Origin: Burkholderiales bacterium | GTDB taxonomy: Bacteria > Pseudomonadota > Gammaproteobacteria > Burkholderiales > Burkholderiaceae_C | Direction of reading: 5' to 3' | NCBI GenBank assembly: GCA_028868825.1 | Contig: JAGWTU010000004.1 | Coordinates: 1-64,000 of the forward strand | Length of the DNA: 64,000 bases | Part shown: positions 1 through 7,942 of the stretch, in pieces | Layout of the letters: each line of letters opens with the position of its first letter | Position numbering within the stretch: the stretch's first letter is position 1 | Notes under the pieces: model-generated | Database searches by the model: none | Seen by the model: the letters and a program-made list of their open reading frames with translations, nothing else | What the model was told of the DNA's origin: nothing | Translations under genes and position numbers: made by a program

Positions 1-671
1 TGTGCGGCGGCCGGCTCGTCGGCACGCTGGCCAGCGACGCGACGGTGTTCAGCTTCTACGCCAACAAGACGATCACGACGGGCGAGGGCGGCATGCTCGT
101 CACGCGCGATGCGCAGCTCGCGCAGCGCGCGCGCACGATGCGGCTGCACGGCATGAACCGCGACGCCTTCGACCGCTTCACCGCGAAGGTGCCGAGCTGG
201 TACTACGAGGTCGTGGCGCCCGGCTTCAAGTACAACCTCACCGACATCGCCGCCGCGCTCGGCATCCACCAGCTGCGGCGCGCCCATGACTTCCAGCGCC
301 GGCGCGAGGCGCTGGCCGCGCATTACGACGCAGCGCTCGCCGGCCTGCCGCTGATCCTGCCGCCGCGCGCACCGGCCGGCGACAGCCATGCCTGGCATAT
401 CTACGCGGTGCGCCTGGCCGAGGGTGCCGGCATCGCGCGCGACCGCCTCATCGAGCGCCTGTACGACGCCGGCATCGGCTGCAGCGTCCACTACATCCCG
501 CTGCACCTGCATCCGTACTGGCGCGAGCGCTATGCGCTGTCTGCGGCCGACTTCCCGCACAGCCAGCGCGCCTACGAGGCGATGGTGAGCCTGCCGCTGT
601 ACACGAAGATGACGACGGCCGATGTCGACCGCGTCGCTGCGGCGCTGCGCGCCGCGCTCGCCGCCGGCTGA
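1..671 (+). CDS. DegT/DnrJ/EryC1/StrS-family sugar aminotransferase (5' partial)
   Basis: C-terminal 222 residues of a PLP-dependent nucleotide-sugar aminotransferase; the reading frame is open to the left edge, so the start lies outside the window. The PLP-lysine motif is visible as [13 protein letters not shown], with the lysine codon at 66-68. It is followed by the usual C-terminal region with HAWHIY and the late [12 protein letters not shown] substrate-side motif. These enzymes transaminate 4-keto (or 3-keto) UDP/dTDP-sugars in the cytoplasm. The following genes for a PglC-type phosphoglycosyl transferase and a PglF/WbpM-type dehydratase suggest a PglE-like role in making a UDP-4-amino sugar such as a bacillosamine precursor; the exact sugar is inference. 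Confidence 0.9.
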   Translation, partial: CGGRLVGTLASDATVFSFYANKTITTGEGGMLVTRDAQLAQRARTMRLHGMNRDAFDRFTAKVPSWYYEVVAPGFKYNLTDIAAALGIHQLRRAHDFQRRREALAAHYDAALAGLPLILPPRAPAGDSHAWHIYAVRLAEGAGIARDRLIERLYDAGIGCSVHYIPLHLHPYWRERYALSAADFPHSQRAYEAMVSLPLYTKMTTADVDRVAAALRAALAAG

Positions 672-701
672 GCGCGGCCCGGCGCGCAAGCCTGCCAGCC
701 G

Positions 702-1295
702 ATGGCCAAGCGCCTGTTCGACCTCGTCGTCTCGGCGTCGGCGCTGCTGCTGCTGGCGCCGCTGCTGGCGCTGCTGGCGCTGTGGATCAAGCTCGACAGC
801 GCGGGGCCGGTGCTGTACCGCCAGCAGCGCGTCGGCCGCCATGGCGTGCCGTTCGAGATCCACAAGTTCCGCACGATGAGCGACGGCGCCGGCGGCCTGC
901 CGCTGACCGTCGGCGCCGATGCGCGCATCACGCGCGCCGGCGCCTGGCTGCGCCGCACGCGGCTCGACGAGCTGCCGCAGCTCGTCGATGTGCTGCGCGG
1001 CCGCATGAGCCTCGTCGGCCCGCGCCCCGAGGTGCCTCGCTATGTCGCCCATTACCCGGCCGCGCTGCGCGAGCGCGCGCTCGCGGTGCGGCCCGGCATC
1101 ACCGACCCCTCGTCGCTCGAATTCCTCGACGAGGCGGTGCTGCTCGAGCGCGCGGCCGACCCCGAGCGCGAGTACATCGAGCGCATCCTGCCGCGCAAGC
1201 TGCAGCGCGCCGCCGACTACGCCGACCACGCGTCGCTGGCCACCGACCTGGCCGTGATCTGGCGCACGGTGCGGCTGCTGTGGGGGCGGCGTTGA
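702..1295 (+). CDS. Small PglC-type phosphoglycosyl transferase (bacterial sugar transferase)
   Basis: 197 residues, the length of minimal monotopic phosphoglycosyl transferases. One hydrophobic N-terminal segment (about residues 5-28) is followed by the basic KFRTM motif (about 55-59), the LDELPQ motif containing the Asp-Glu catalytic pair (D89-E90) and SLVGPRPE. The family transfers a phosphosugar from a UDP-sugar to undecaprenyl phosphate at the inner membrane, starting glycan assembly. It begins 30 bases after the aminotransferase. Because it is short (no WcaJ/WbaP-type N-terminal membrane bundle), a UDP-di-N-acetylbacillosamine-like donor is plausible but not proven. A second, unrelated initiating transferase lies at 37202-38335. 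Confidence 0.9.
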   Translation: MAKRLFDLVVSASALLLLAPLLALLALWIKLDSAGPVLYRQQRVGRHGVPFEIHKFRTMSDGAGGLPLTVGADARITRAGAWLRRTRLDELPQLVDVLRGRMSLVGPRPEVPRYVAHYPAALRERALAVRPGITDPSSLEFLDEAVLLERAADPEREYIERILPRKLQRAADYADHASLATDLAVIWRTVRLLWGRR

Positions 1296-1302
1296 CCTGC
1301 TC

Positions 1303-1337
1303 TGTACAATATCAAGCTCCAACTTTGAAACTGTACA
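1303..1337. promoter_or_regulatory. Paired TGTACA palindromes upstream of the DUF4143 ATPase
   Basis: Two copies of CTGTACAA (TGTACA at 1303-1308 and 1332-1337) lie 29 bases apart centre to centre, close to three helical turns, in the 46-base gap before the ATPase start. The first contains a TACAAT hexamer (1305-1310) that could be a -10 element, though no matching -35 is evident. The second ends 4 bases before the GTG start. A dimeric repressor site or autoregulatory operator is an inference. Confidence 0.35.
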
Positions 1338-1341
1338 AGCC

Positions 1342-2517
1342 GTGATCCCGCGCCACGCCGCCCGCACGCTGCAGCAGCTCGCGCGCGGCTTCCCGGTGCT
1401 GGCCGTCACCGGCCCGCGCCAGTCGGGCAAGACGACGCTGGTGCGCGCCGCCTTCCCCGAGCTGCCGCACGTCAACCTCGAGGACCCCGACACGCGCGAG
1501 CTCGCACTCGCCGATCCGCGGCGCTTCCTCGCGCGGCATGCCGGCGGTGCCATCCTCGACGAGGCGCAGCGCGCGCCGGCGCTGCTGTCGTACCTGCTGG
1601 GCATCGCCGACGCGGCGCCGCGCATGGGACGCTGGGTGCTGACCGGCTCGCAGGTGCTGGGGCTGCACGCGCCCATCGACCAATCGCTGGCCGGCCGCGC
1701 CGGCATGCTCACGCTGCTGCCGCTGGCCCAGCCCGAGCTCGGCGCCGGCGCGCCCGTCACGCTCGAGCAGCGGCTGTGGCAGGGCGGCTACCCGGCGCTG
1801 CACGCGGCACATCGCGAGGTCGATCCGCCGCATTGGTACGCCGCCTATGTCGCGACCTATATCGAGCGCGACGTGCGCCAGATCCTGAACATCGGCAACC
1901 TGCTGACCTTCCAGCGCTTCCTGTCGATGTGTGCGGCGCGCAGCGCGCAGCTGCTCAACCTCAACAGCCTGGCAGCCGATTGCGGCATCAGCCAGCCGAC
2001 GGCGCGCCAATGGCTGACGGTGCTGCAGGCCAGCCACCTCGTGACGCTGGTGCCGCCGTACCACCGCAACTTCGGCAAGCGGCTCGTCAAGTCGCCCAAG
2101 CTGTATTTCCTCGACAGCGGGCTGCTGTGCCACCTGCTGCGCATCGGCTCGCCGCGGGACCTGGAGGTGCACGCCGCGCGCGGCGCCGTGTTCGAGACCT
2201 GGGCCGTCGCCGAGACGCTCAAGCACCGCTACAACCGCGGCCTGCCGGCCGACCTGCATTTCTGGCGCGACAACCACGGCCTCGAGGTCGACCTCGTCTT
2301 CGAGCATCGCGGCCGGCTGCACGGCGTCGAGTGCAAGTCGGGGGCAACCTATGCCGCCGACTGGATCGCGCCGGCGCGCCGCTGGCGCGATGCGGCTGGC
2401 GCCGCCGGGGCCGAGGCGGCACCGCCGCTGCTGCTCTACGGCGGCGAGACCAGCCACGAGCGCGCCGACCACGGTGTGCTGAGCTGGCGCGATCTCGGCA
2501 TGGAAGGGTCGCCGTGA
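1342..2517 (+). CDS. AAA ATPase with C-terminal DUF4143 domain
   Basis: 391 residues from a GTG start. The N-terminal P-loop has Walker A GPRQSGKTT (24-32) and Walker B ILDEAQ (71-76). The central part carries the YIERDVRQI segment and winged-helix-like sequence typical of DUF4143 proteins. The C-terminal region has a PD-(D/E)xK nuclease-like signature, EVDLVF followed by ECKSG (about 313-333). Cellular roles of the family are poorly defined; some members have been linked to toxin-antitoxin or defence contexts. Here it sits between glycan genes, and its stop overlaps the dehydratase start by 4 bases (GTGA), so it is probably translated from the same message. A link to glycan synthesis is not expected from the family. 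Confidence 0.85.
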   Translation: MIPRHAARTLQQLARGFPVLAVTGPRQSGKTTLVRAAFPELPHVNLEDPDTRELALADPRRFLARHAGGAILDEAQRAPALLSYLLGIADAAPRMGRWVLTGSQVLGLHAPIDQSLAGRAGMLTLLPLAQPELGAGAPVTLEQRLWQGGYPALHAAHREVDPPHWYAAYVATYIERDVRQILNIGNLLTFQRFLSMCAARSAQLLNLNSLAADCGISQPTARQWLTVLQASHLVTLVPPYHRNFGKRLVKSPKLYFLDSGLLCHLLRIGSPRDLEVHAARGAVFETWAVAETLKHRYNRGLPADLHFWRDNHGLEVDLVFEHRGRLHGVECKSGATYAADWIAPARRWRDAAGAAGAEAAPPLLLYGGETSHERADHGVLSWRDLGMEGSP

Positions 2518-4439
2518 ACGACGCATCGCCCTCGCCGCCCGCGGCACCGTTGCCGCTGTCGTTCTGGCAGCGCGTCGATCTGCTGCTGGCGCGGCTGCGT
2601 CCGCATCGCCGGCCGCTGTCGATGGCGGTCGACGCAATCGTCGTCGCCGCCTGCTGGAACATCACCTATCTGTTCCGGCTCGGCTTTGAGCGCTGGATCA
2701 GCGCGCGGCCGCATTACGACGGCTGGGTGCTGCTCGGTGTCGTCGCCGTCTATCTGGCGGCCGGCGTTGCCTGCAAGGTGCCGCAGAGCATGTGGCGCTT
2801 CTCGGGCTTCGCCGAGATCAAGCGGCTGACGATGGCCTGCGCCATCGGCGGCGCCTTCAGCGCCGCGTTCGTGATGGGTCTCGGGCTGACCCAGGTGCCG
2901 CGTGCCGTGCTGGCGCTGGACCCGGTCGTCTCGCTGATGGGCCTGGCGATCGTGCGCATCGCCTACCGCATGACATACGAACATGCACGCTCGCGCATCG
3001 CCGGCAGCGACGGCACCGTGCGGCGTGCGCTCGTGCTCGGCGCCGGCGCCGCGGCGCGGCTGCTGCTGGCCGGTCTGCAGCAGCAGGGCTGGACCGTGAT
3101 CGGCCTGCTCGACGACGACCCGGCCAAGCTCGGCGCGCGCATCGGCGGCGTGCCGGTGCTGGGCCCGCTGGCGCTGCTCGCCGATGCGGCGCCTCATCAT
3201 GGATCGGCGCACGCGGCGGCGACCCATCTCGTGGTCGCGATGCCGTCGGCGACGCCGGCGCAGCGCCGGCGCGCCTTCGACCTCGCCTCGGGCACCGGGC
3301 TGCCGGTGCTCACCGTGCCCAGCGCCGACGAGCTGCGCACCGGCAAGACCCGCGTCGAGCGGCTGCGCGACATCGAGGCCGAGGACCTGCTCGGGCGCGC
3401 GCCAGTGGTGCTCGACGAGGCCGGCATCGCGCAGACGCTGAACGGCAAGGTCGTGCTCGTCACCGGCGCCGGCGGCAGCATCGGCAGCGAGCTGTGCCGG
3501 CAGGTGGCGCGCTTCGGGCCGGCGCGGCTCGTGCTGTACGAGATGAGCGAGTTCAACCTCTACACGATCGAGCAGGAACTGACGGAGACATTCCCCGATC
3601 TGCCGCTGCTGCGTCTGATCGGCGATGTCAAGGACCTGGCCCATGTGCGCCAGACCATGGCGCGGTGGCGGCCTCAGGTCGTCTTCCACGCCGCCGCCTA
3701 CAAGCATGTGCCGCTGATGGAAGCGCACAACGCCGCCTCGGCGCTGCGCAACAACACGCTCGGAACCTACCATGCGGCTCTCGCGGCGGCGGAATGCCAT
3801 GCCGAACGTTTCGTCTTGATCAGCACCGACAAGGCGGTCAATCCGACCAACGTCATGGGTGCGACCAAGCGTGCGGCCGAGATGGTGATCAGCCAACTCG
3901 CCTCCGAGCATGCCGGTACGCGATTCATGGCCGTGCGATTCGGCAATGTGCTGGGCAGCAGCGGCAGCGTGATCCCCAAGTTCAAGGAACAAATCGCGCG
4001 GGGCGGTCCGGTGACGGTGACGCACCCGGACATCATTCGCTACTTCATGACCATTCCGGAGGCCGTGCGCCTCGTGCTACAGGCTGCGGCCATCGGCGAG
4101 AGCGGGCAGGTGCTGGTATTGGACATGGGCGAGCCGGTGAAGATCGTCGATCTGGCGCGTGATCTGATCCGGCTTGCCGGTCACACAGCGTCCGAGATCC
4201 CGATCGTGTTTACGGGGCTGCGACCTGGCGAAAAGCTGTACGAGGAATTGCTTGCCGACGACGATGCCACGCTGCCAACCCGCGTGGCACGCCTGCGTAT
4301 CGCGAAACTCGACGATGGCGCTGCAGGGCTGTCCGAGCTCTTGGAATGGGCGGCCGCCCGGCAGGACGATGACTTGAGCGAAGTGCGAATTCGCCTGCGT
4401 GCGGCGGTGGCGCAATACAGACCGCGGATCCTCGACTGA
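2514..4439 (+). CDS. Membrane-anchored UDP-sugar 4,6-dehydratase (WbpM/PglF/CapD long form)
   Basis: 641 residues from a GTG start overlapping the previous stop (GTGA); the open frame upstream is a shadow of the ATPase gene. The N-terminus has about four membrane segments, followed by a CoA-binding-like domain and a short-chain dehydrogenase domain with TGAGGSIGSE near residue 315. The usual Tyr-xxx-Lys is replaced by Met-xxx-Lys (M448, K452 in NVMGATKR), the Ser-Met-Lys arrangement reported for WbpM-type dehydratases. It probably converts UDP-GlcNAc to the 4-keto-6-deoxy sugar used by the upstream aminotransferase. Base composition changes sharply inside the gene near 3540: my count is 75% GC in 3421-3540 and 59% in 3541-3660. 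Confidence 0.92.
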   Translation: MNDASPSPPAAPLPLSFWQRVDLLLARLRPHRRPLSMAVDAIVVAACWNITYLFRLGFERWISARPHYDGWVLLGVVAVYLAAGVACKVPQSMWRFSGFAEIKRLTMACAIGGAFSAAFVMGLGLTQVPRAVLALDPVVSLMGLAIVRIAYRMTYEHARSRIAGSDGTVRRALVLGAGAAARLLLAGLQQQGWTVIGLLDDDPAKLGARIGGVPVLGPLALLADAAPHHGSAHAAATHLVVAMPSATPAQRRRAFDLASGTGLPVLTVPSADELRTGKTRVERLRDIEAEDLLGRAPVVLDEAGIAQTLNGKVVLVTGAGGSIGSELCRQVARFGPARLVLYEMSEFNLYTIEQELTETFPDLPLLRLIGDVKDLAHVRQTMARWRPQVVFHAAAYKHVPLMEAHNAASALRNNTLGTYHAALAAAECHAERFVLISTDKAVNPTNVMGATKRAAEMVISQLASEHAGTRFMAVRFGNVLGSSGSVIPKFKEQIARGGPVTVTHPDIIRYFMTIPEAVRLVLQAAAIGESGQVLVLDMGEPVKIVDLARDLIRLAGHTASEIPIVFTGLRPGEKLYEELLADDDATLPTRVARLRIAKLDDGAAGLSELLEWAAARQDDDLSEVRIRLRAAVAQYRPRILD

Positions 4440-4785
4440 CACCGTCGTTCAGAGGGCGGTCGAAATCCCGACCCGATGCTCAAAGCTTGGATCACGGGTC
4501 GAACGAGAGCGCGGCCGCCGATGCAGCCCCATCCGCATCGTCCGTATTTCATGGCCCGTGAGTTAGGTGCACAGATCTTCTGTTTCAAGATCTTGATCTT
4601 GTTACAAACTGAGAGCACTATTTGCGGCCCTTCCAAGAGAATCTTGCCTGCCGCGGGAAACTTCCCGCGATGCAGATGATCTTCGTCAGGATGCAAAGAT
4701 CCGGCGCCTGCGCAGTGGATGAAATGGCCCGACGCTGTCGGGCGAATCGCATCGGCTTGTTGGCTAGCGCCATACGGAGCAGTCG
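4440..4785. other. Intergenic region between dehydratase and GNAT genes
   Basis: 346 bases without a convincing gene. It contains an A/T-richer stretch (about 4560-4630) with a CAAGATCTTG palindrome, a perfect 8-bp hairpin at 4652-4669 and a smaller inverted repeat CCCGAC-GCT-GTCGGG at 4728-4742. A GGAG ribosome site (4776-4779) sits 6 bases before the GNAT start. A 67-codon ATG frame at 4476-4679 has no recognisable features and is not called. Confidence 0.6.
4652..4669. repeat. Perfect inverted repeat CGCGGGAA/TTCCCGCG
   Basis: An 8-bp perfect stem separated by only two bases, about 215 bases after the dehydratase stop. There is no following T-tract on either strand, so it is at best a rho-assisted terminator or an RNA-stabilising hairpin for the upstream operon; a protein-binding dyad is equally possible. 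Confidence 0.4.
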
Positions 4786-5373
4786 ATGTTCCTGAAGAGC
4801 CTGAATCCGGCCGATGTGAAAGACGTGGCATTGGCTGTACGACTGTATTGCGAGGATCCAAGCTACTCGCTGCAAACCTTCGGACGCCTGCCGGATACGG
4901 AGAGTTCGGCGGAAATCATTCGTGCCTGTCCGGTGGGCTGTCTTCCCGAGGACAGGCTCGCCTTCGCGGCATTCGACAAGGCTGATCCGGTGGCCTTGCT
5001 GCGCGTTCTGCGCAGATGGCCCGAGCCCGAGATTGCGACGATAGGCCTGTTGCTCGTCTCGCCCCGAGATCGGCGGCGGCATCTGGGATGCCAGATTGTC
5101 GAGCAACTCAGTCGCAAGGCCCGCAATTGGGCTGGAATTCGACGTTGGCGCATCGTGGTTCTCGAGGTCAATCAGTCCGCGTTGCAGTTCTGGCGTCACC
5201 TCGGATTCGATGTCGTGCGCGAGGGGCAGTCCAAACCCGATCTGAAATCCACTCTGACGGTGATGGAGCGGGAGATCAAGCACCGGCCCTTTTGCCAGCG
5301 ACCGGGTCATCAACCGCGGCAAGAGTTGGCGGGGAAGGCGAGCTGGCTGTCGGCGCGATTGCCTCGGCCCTGA
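4786..5373 (+). CDS. GNAT-family N-acetyltransferase
   Basis: 195 residues. The acetyl-CoA loop reads RRRHLGCQI (about 95-103), a variant of the (Q/R)xxGx(G/A) motif. It is followed by EVNQSALQFWRHLGFDVV (about 126-143), the usual GNAT motif B. A GGAG site 6 bases upstream supports the ATG. The last 30 residues are basic and not part of the fold. It is alone on its strand and converges on the OGT-like gene with a 40-base gap. Its substrate is unknown. It is not a PglD-type hexapeptide acetyltransferase, so it should not be assumed to act on the sugar made by its neighbours. Its base composition (61% GC in 5041-5160) resembles the 3' half of the preceding dehydratase. Confidence 0.8.
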   Translation: MFLKSLNPADVKDVALAVRLYCEDPSYSLQTFGRLPDTESSAEIIRACPVGCLPEDRLAFAAFDKADPVALLRVLRRWPEPEIATIGLLLVSPRDRRRHLGCQIVEQLSRKARNWAGIRRWRIVVLEVNQSALQFWRHLGFDVVREGQSKPDLKSTLTVMEREIKHRPFCQRPGHQPRQELAGKASWLSARLPRP

Positions 5374-5413
5374 CCGAGTGTTGGTTGCATGGAGGTCATG
5401 CAAGCCGCGTCGC

Positions 5414-7921
5414 TCAGCAATCGATACTCTGCACCGTGAACGACGCGGGCGTTAGCCCCGCGATGTGGCGTTCGTAGATCTGGGTCAGTAGCGATTCGAA
5501 ATCGCGCGTGTATCGGCGCGTGTCGAATAGGCGTGAACTCGTGCGTGCCGATCCGAAGCGTGCGCGTAGCGCGGCCAGTCGGTGCGGGTCGATGGCCAGC
5601 GACAGGGCCAGCGATTCGTAATCGGCCACGCTTCGAGTCACGCAATCGGCGGCACCGATCGCATGAAGCAGGCTGGATGCGACGCGTCCCGCAAACGCCT
5701 GGCATTCCAGCGTGACCAGGGGCAATCCAACCCAGAGGGCGTCGCTGGCCGTCGTGTGGGCGTTGACCGGCCAGGTATCCAGGAAGAGGTCCGCGCAGAC
5801 CTGTCGTGCCAGATGTTCGTCCGGGGGCATCCGTGGCGCGAAGACGAGTCGCGATGGATCGAGGCCACGGTGGGCCGCCTCCATTCGAAGGTGGGGCGCC
5901 AAATCGGCGTTGTCGTCGAGCAACCAGAGCACGCTGCGGGGCGTTTTCGACAGCAGTCTCATCCAGACGTCGAAGACCTGCGGCGTGATCTTGTAGGGGC
6001 TGTTGAAATTGCAGTAGACGAACCCAGCCTCGGGCAATCCGAGTTCGGCGCGGCCATAGCGGCGCGTCGAGACGGTCCGGCGATCGTCGTTGCACTGATA
6101 GCAGCAGGGCAGGCGGGCGATGCGCTCGGTGTAGTGCCGTTCGTGCTCTGGCGGCAGCGTGATGGCGTCGGCGATCAGGTAGTCGATCTGATGCATCCCC
6201 AGCGTACCCGGGTAGCCGAGGTAGCTCAGCTGAACCGGAGCGGCGCGAAGACCCAATATGCCGGGACGGCCCTGATTCGTGTAGCCCTTGAGATCGATCG
6301 CGATATGGACGCCCTCATCGCGCATCGCCGACGCCGTCTCGGCATCCGAGAGGGAGCGGACATCGACGTAGCGGTCGAAGGCCCGCTGCAGGCGCTGCTG
6401 ATAGCGGTCGCCAGTGGCCGGTCCATACGAATAGGCGAGGAGTTCGAAACGTGATCGGTCGAAACAATCCAGCAGGCCGGCCATCAGATGGGCCGTCGCG
6501 TGCTCGTGAAAATCGGATCCGACCCAGGCCACGCTGATGCGCTCACGAGCCGATGGTCGGTGGCTCAGCCGTCCATCGGCAGCGGCGACCTGTCGGGCGG
6601 CATAGCTGCATGCGCTGGTGCATTGGAGCGCCGGATCGTCGATGACGGCCAGCGTCAGGAACGGCGTCGCGGCCGGCCTGCCCGCATGGATTGCCCCCTC
6701 GAGCGCTTCGACGCTTGCGGCCCGCAGGCGCCAGTCGGCCTGCATCATCTCGGCGTACAGCGCCCTGCCCAGCGTGTACGGATGGCCGGGATCGATGGCC
6801 AGCGCCGCGCGCGCATCGGCAGCCGCATCCGGATAGCGCCGTGCACGCAGCCAGAGGTCGCTGCGATTGGCGTAGGCGTCGGCAGCGGTAGCCGGGTCGG
6901 TTTCGCGCAGTTCGACCGCCCGCGTGAAACTGCTCAGGGCCCCGGTCATCCGGCCCGTGCCAACTTGGGCGACGCCGAGATTGTTGTGTGCGGCGGCCAG
7001 ATCCGGGCTCAGCTTCAACGCATCCAGGTAGCACGCGATGGCCGGTTCGATTTGATTGAGCGCCGCGAGCGCGGCGCCCATGCCGTTATGGGCCTCGGCG
7101 TAGGCCGGTCTCAGCGCAATGGCCCGTCGGTAGTCTTGCAGCGCCTGTTCGATCCGGCCTCGGTGCAGGTGAAGTGCGCCCCGATTGCTCCAGGCTTCGG
7201 CATAGTCCGGGTCGCATTCGAGGGCCTGGTCATAGCTGCGCTCGGCCTCGTCGATGCGGCCGAGCCGCCACAGCGTCAGCGCGCGGGCATTGTGTGCCGC
7301 CGCGTAGTCGGGCGCGCGCTGCAGCAGCCGATCGAAGGCCAGCAGTGCCTCGTCGTGGCGCTGCATTTCCTGCCACGCGATGCCGAGGTTGTTGGCGGCT
7401 CGCAGATTGGCCGCATCGGATTGGACGGCTTGACTCAGGTATTGCAGTGCGTCGGAGTGACGGCGCAACCGCAGGCAGGCGACCCCCAGGCCGGTCAGCA
7501 GCTCCGGGTCCGCGGGGGCGGCGGGCAGCAGGCGAGCGTAGATGTCGTGGGCCGCTTGATGGCGTCCGGCCGCCAGGCTCAGGTCGGCCTGCGCCTGCAA
7601 GAAGGGCGCGGTTTCGGCGCTCAGCGCCATCATGCGGCCGAGGCAATCCGCGGCGTCGCCTGGCCGCCCCAGGCCGCGGTAGGCCGCGGCCAGGTTCTGC
7701 CAGGCCAATGCGACATCCGGATGGACGCGCAGCGCGCGCTCGATGCAGTCCGCCGCGCCGGCCGCATCGCCCCGTTGAAGTGCCGCGACGCCGAGCATGT
7801 GCAGGGCGTCGAAATGAGCGGGGTGAACCGTGAGCAAGGACCGATAGCCGCGCTCCGCGGCTTGGAGATCGCCAGCGGCATGGGCCGCGTAGGCCTGATC
7901 GAATTGTGCCGCCGCATCCAT
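5414..7921 (-). CDS. TPR-repeat O-GlcNAc-transferase-like (GT41/SPINDLY-type) glycosyltransferase
   Basis: 835 residues. About eleven tetratricopeptide repeats fill residues 1-390. They are followed by a GT41 catalytic region with HEHATAHLM (about 467-475, matching the catalytic-side histidine region of OGT), CNFNSPYKITP (about 638-648, the UDP-contacting lysine) and NAHTTASD (about 719-726, the donor-binding HTT motif). Family members transfer GlcNAc, fucose or other sugars to Ser/Thr of cytosolic proteins, with the TPR superhelix choosing the target. The gene follows gspE by 21 bases, with a GAGGAGG sequence upstream. Its place at the end of a secretion operon beside a Ser/Thr-rich exported protein suggests a protein target, but this is inference. 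No signal peptide is seen. Confidence 0.9.
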   Translation of the reverse strand: MDAAAQFDQAYAAHAAGDLQAAERGYRSLLTVHPAHFDALHMLGVAALQRGDAAGAADCIERALRVHPDVALAWQNLAAAYRGLGRPGDAADCLGRMMALSAETAPFLQAQADLSLAAGRHQAAHDIYARLLPAAPADPELLTGLGVACLRLRRHSDALQYLSQAVQSDAANLRAANNLGIAWQEMQRHDEALLAFDRLLQRAPDYAAAHNARALTLWRLGRIDEAERSYDQALECDPDYAEAWSNRGALHLHRGRIEQALQDYRRAIALRPAYAEAHNGMGAALAALNQIEPAIACYLDALKLSPDLAAAHNNLGVAQVGTGRMTGALSSFTRAVELRETDPATAADAYANRSDLWLRARRYPDAAADARAALAIDPGHPYTLGRALYAEMMQADWRLRAASVEALEGAIHAGRPAATPFLTLAVIDDPALQCTSACSYAARQVAAADGRLSHRPSARERISVAWVGSDFHEHATAHLMAGLLDCFDRSRFELLAYSYGPATGDRYQQRLQRAFDRYVDVRSLSDAETASAMRDEGVHIAIDLKGYTNQGRPGILGLRAAPVQLSYLGYPGTLGMHQIDYLIADAITLPPEHERHYTERIARLPCCYQCNDDRRTVSTRRYGRAELGLPEAGFVYCNFNSPYKITPQVFDVWMRLLSKTPRSVLWLLDDNADLAPHLRMEAAHRGLDPSRLVFAPRMPPDEHLARQVCADLFLDTWPVNAHTTASDALWVGLPLVTLECQAFAGRVASSLLHAIGAADCVTRSVADYESLALSLAIDPHRLAALRARFGSARTSSRLFDTRRYTRDFESLLTQIYERHIAGLTPASFTVQSIDC

Positions 7922-7942
7922 CGTTGCGTCGCCCTCCTCGAC

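Noticed and set aside
4476..4679. 67-codon frame in the gap after the dehydratase
   Set aside because: No ribosome site, no family and no overlap with neighbours; it passes through the hairpin at 4652-4669.
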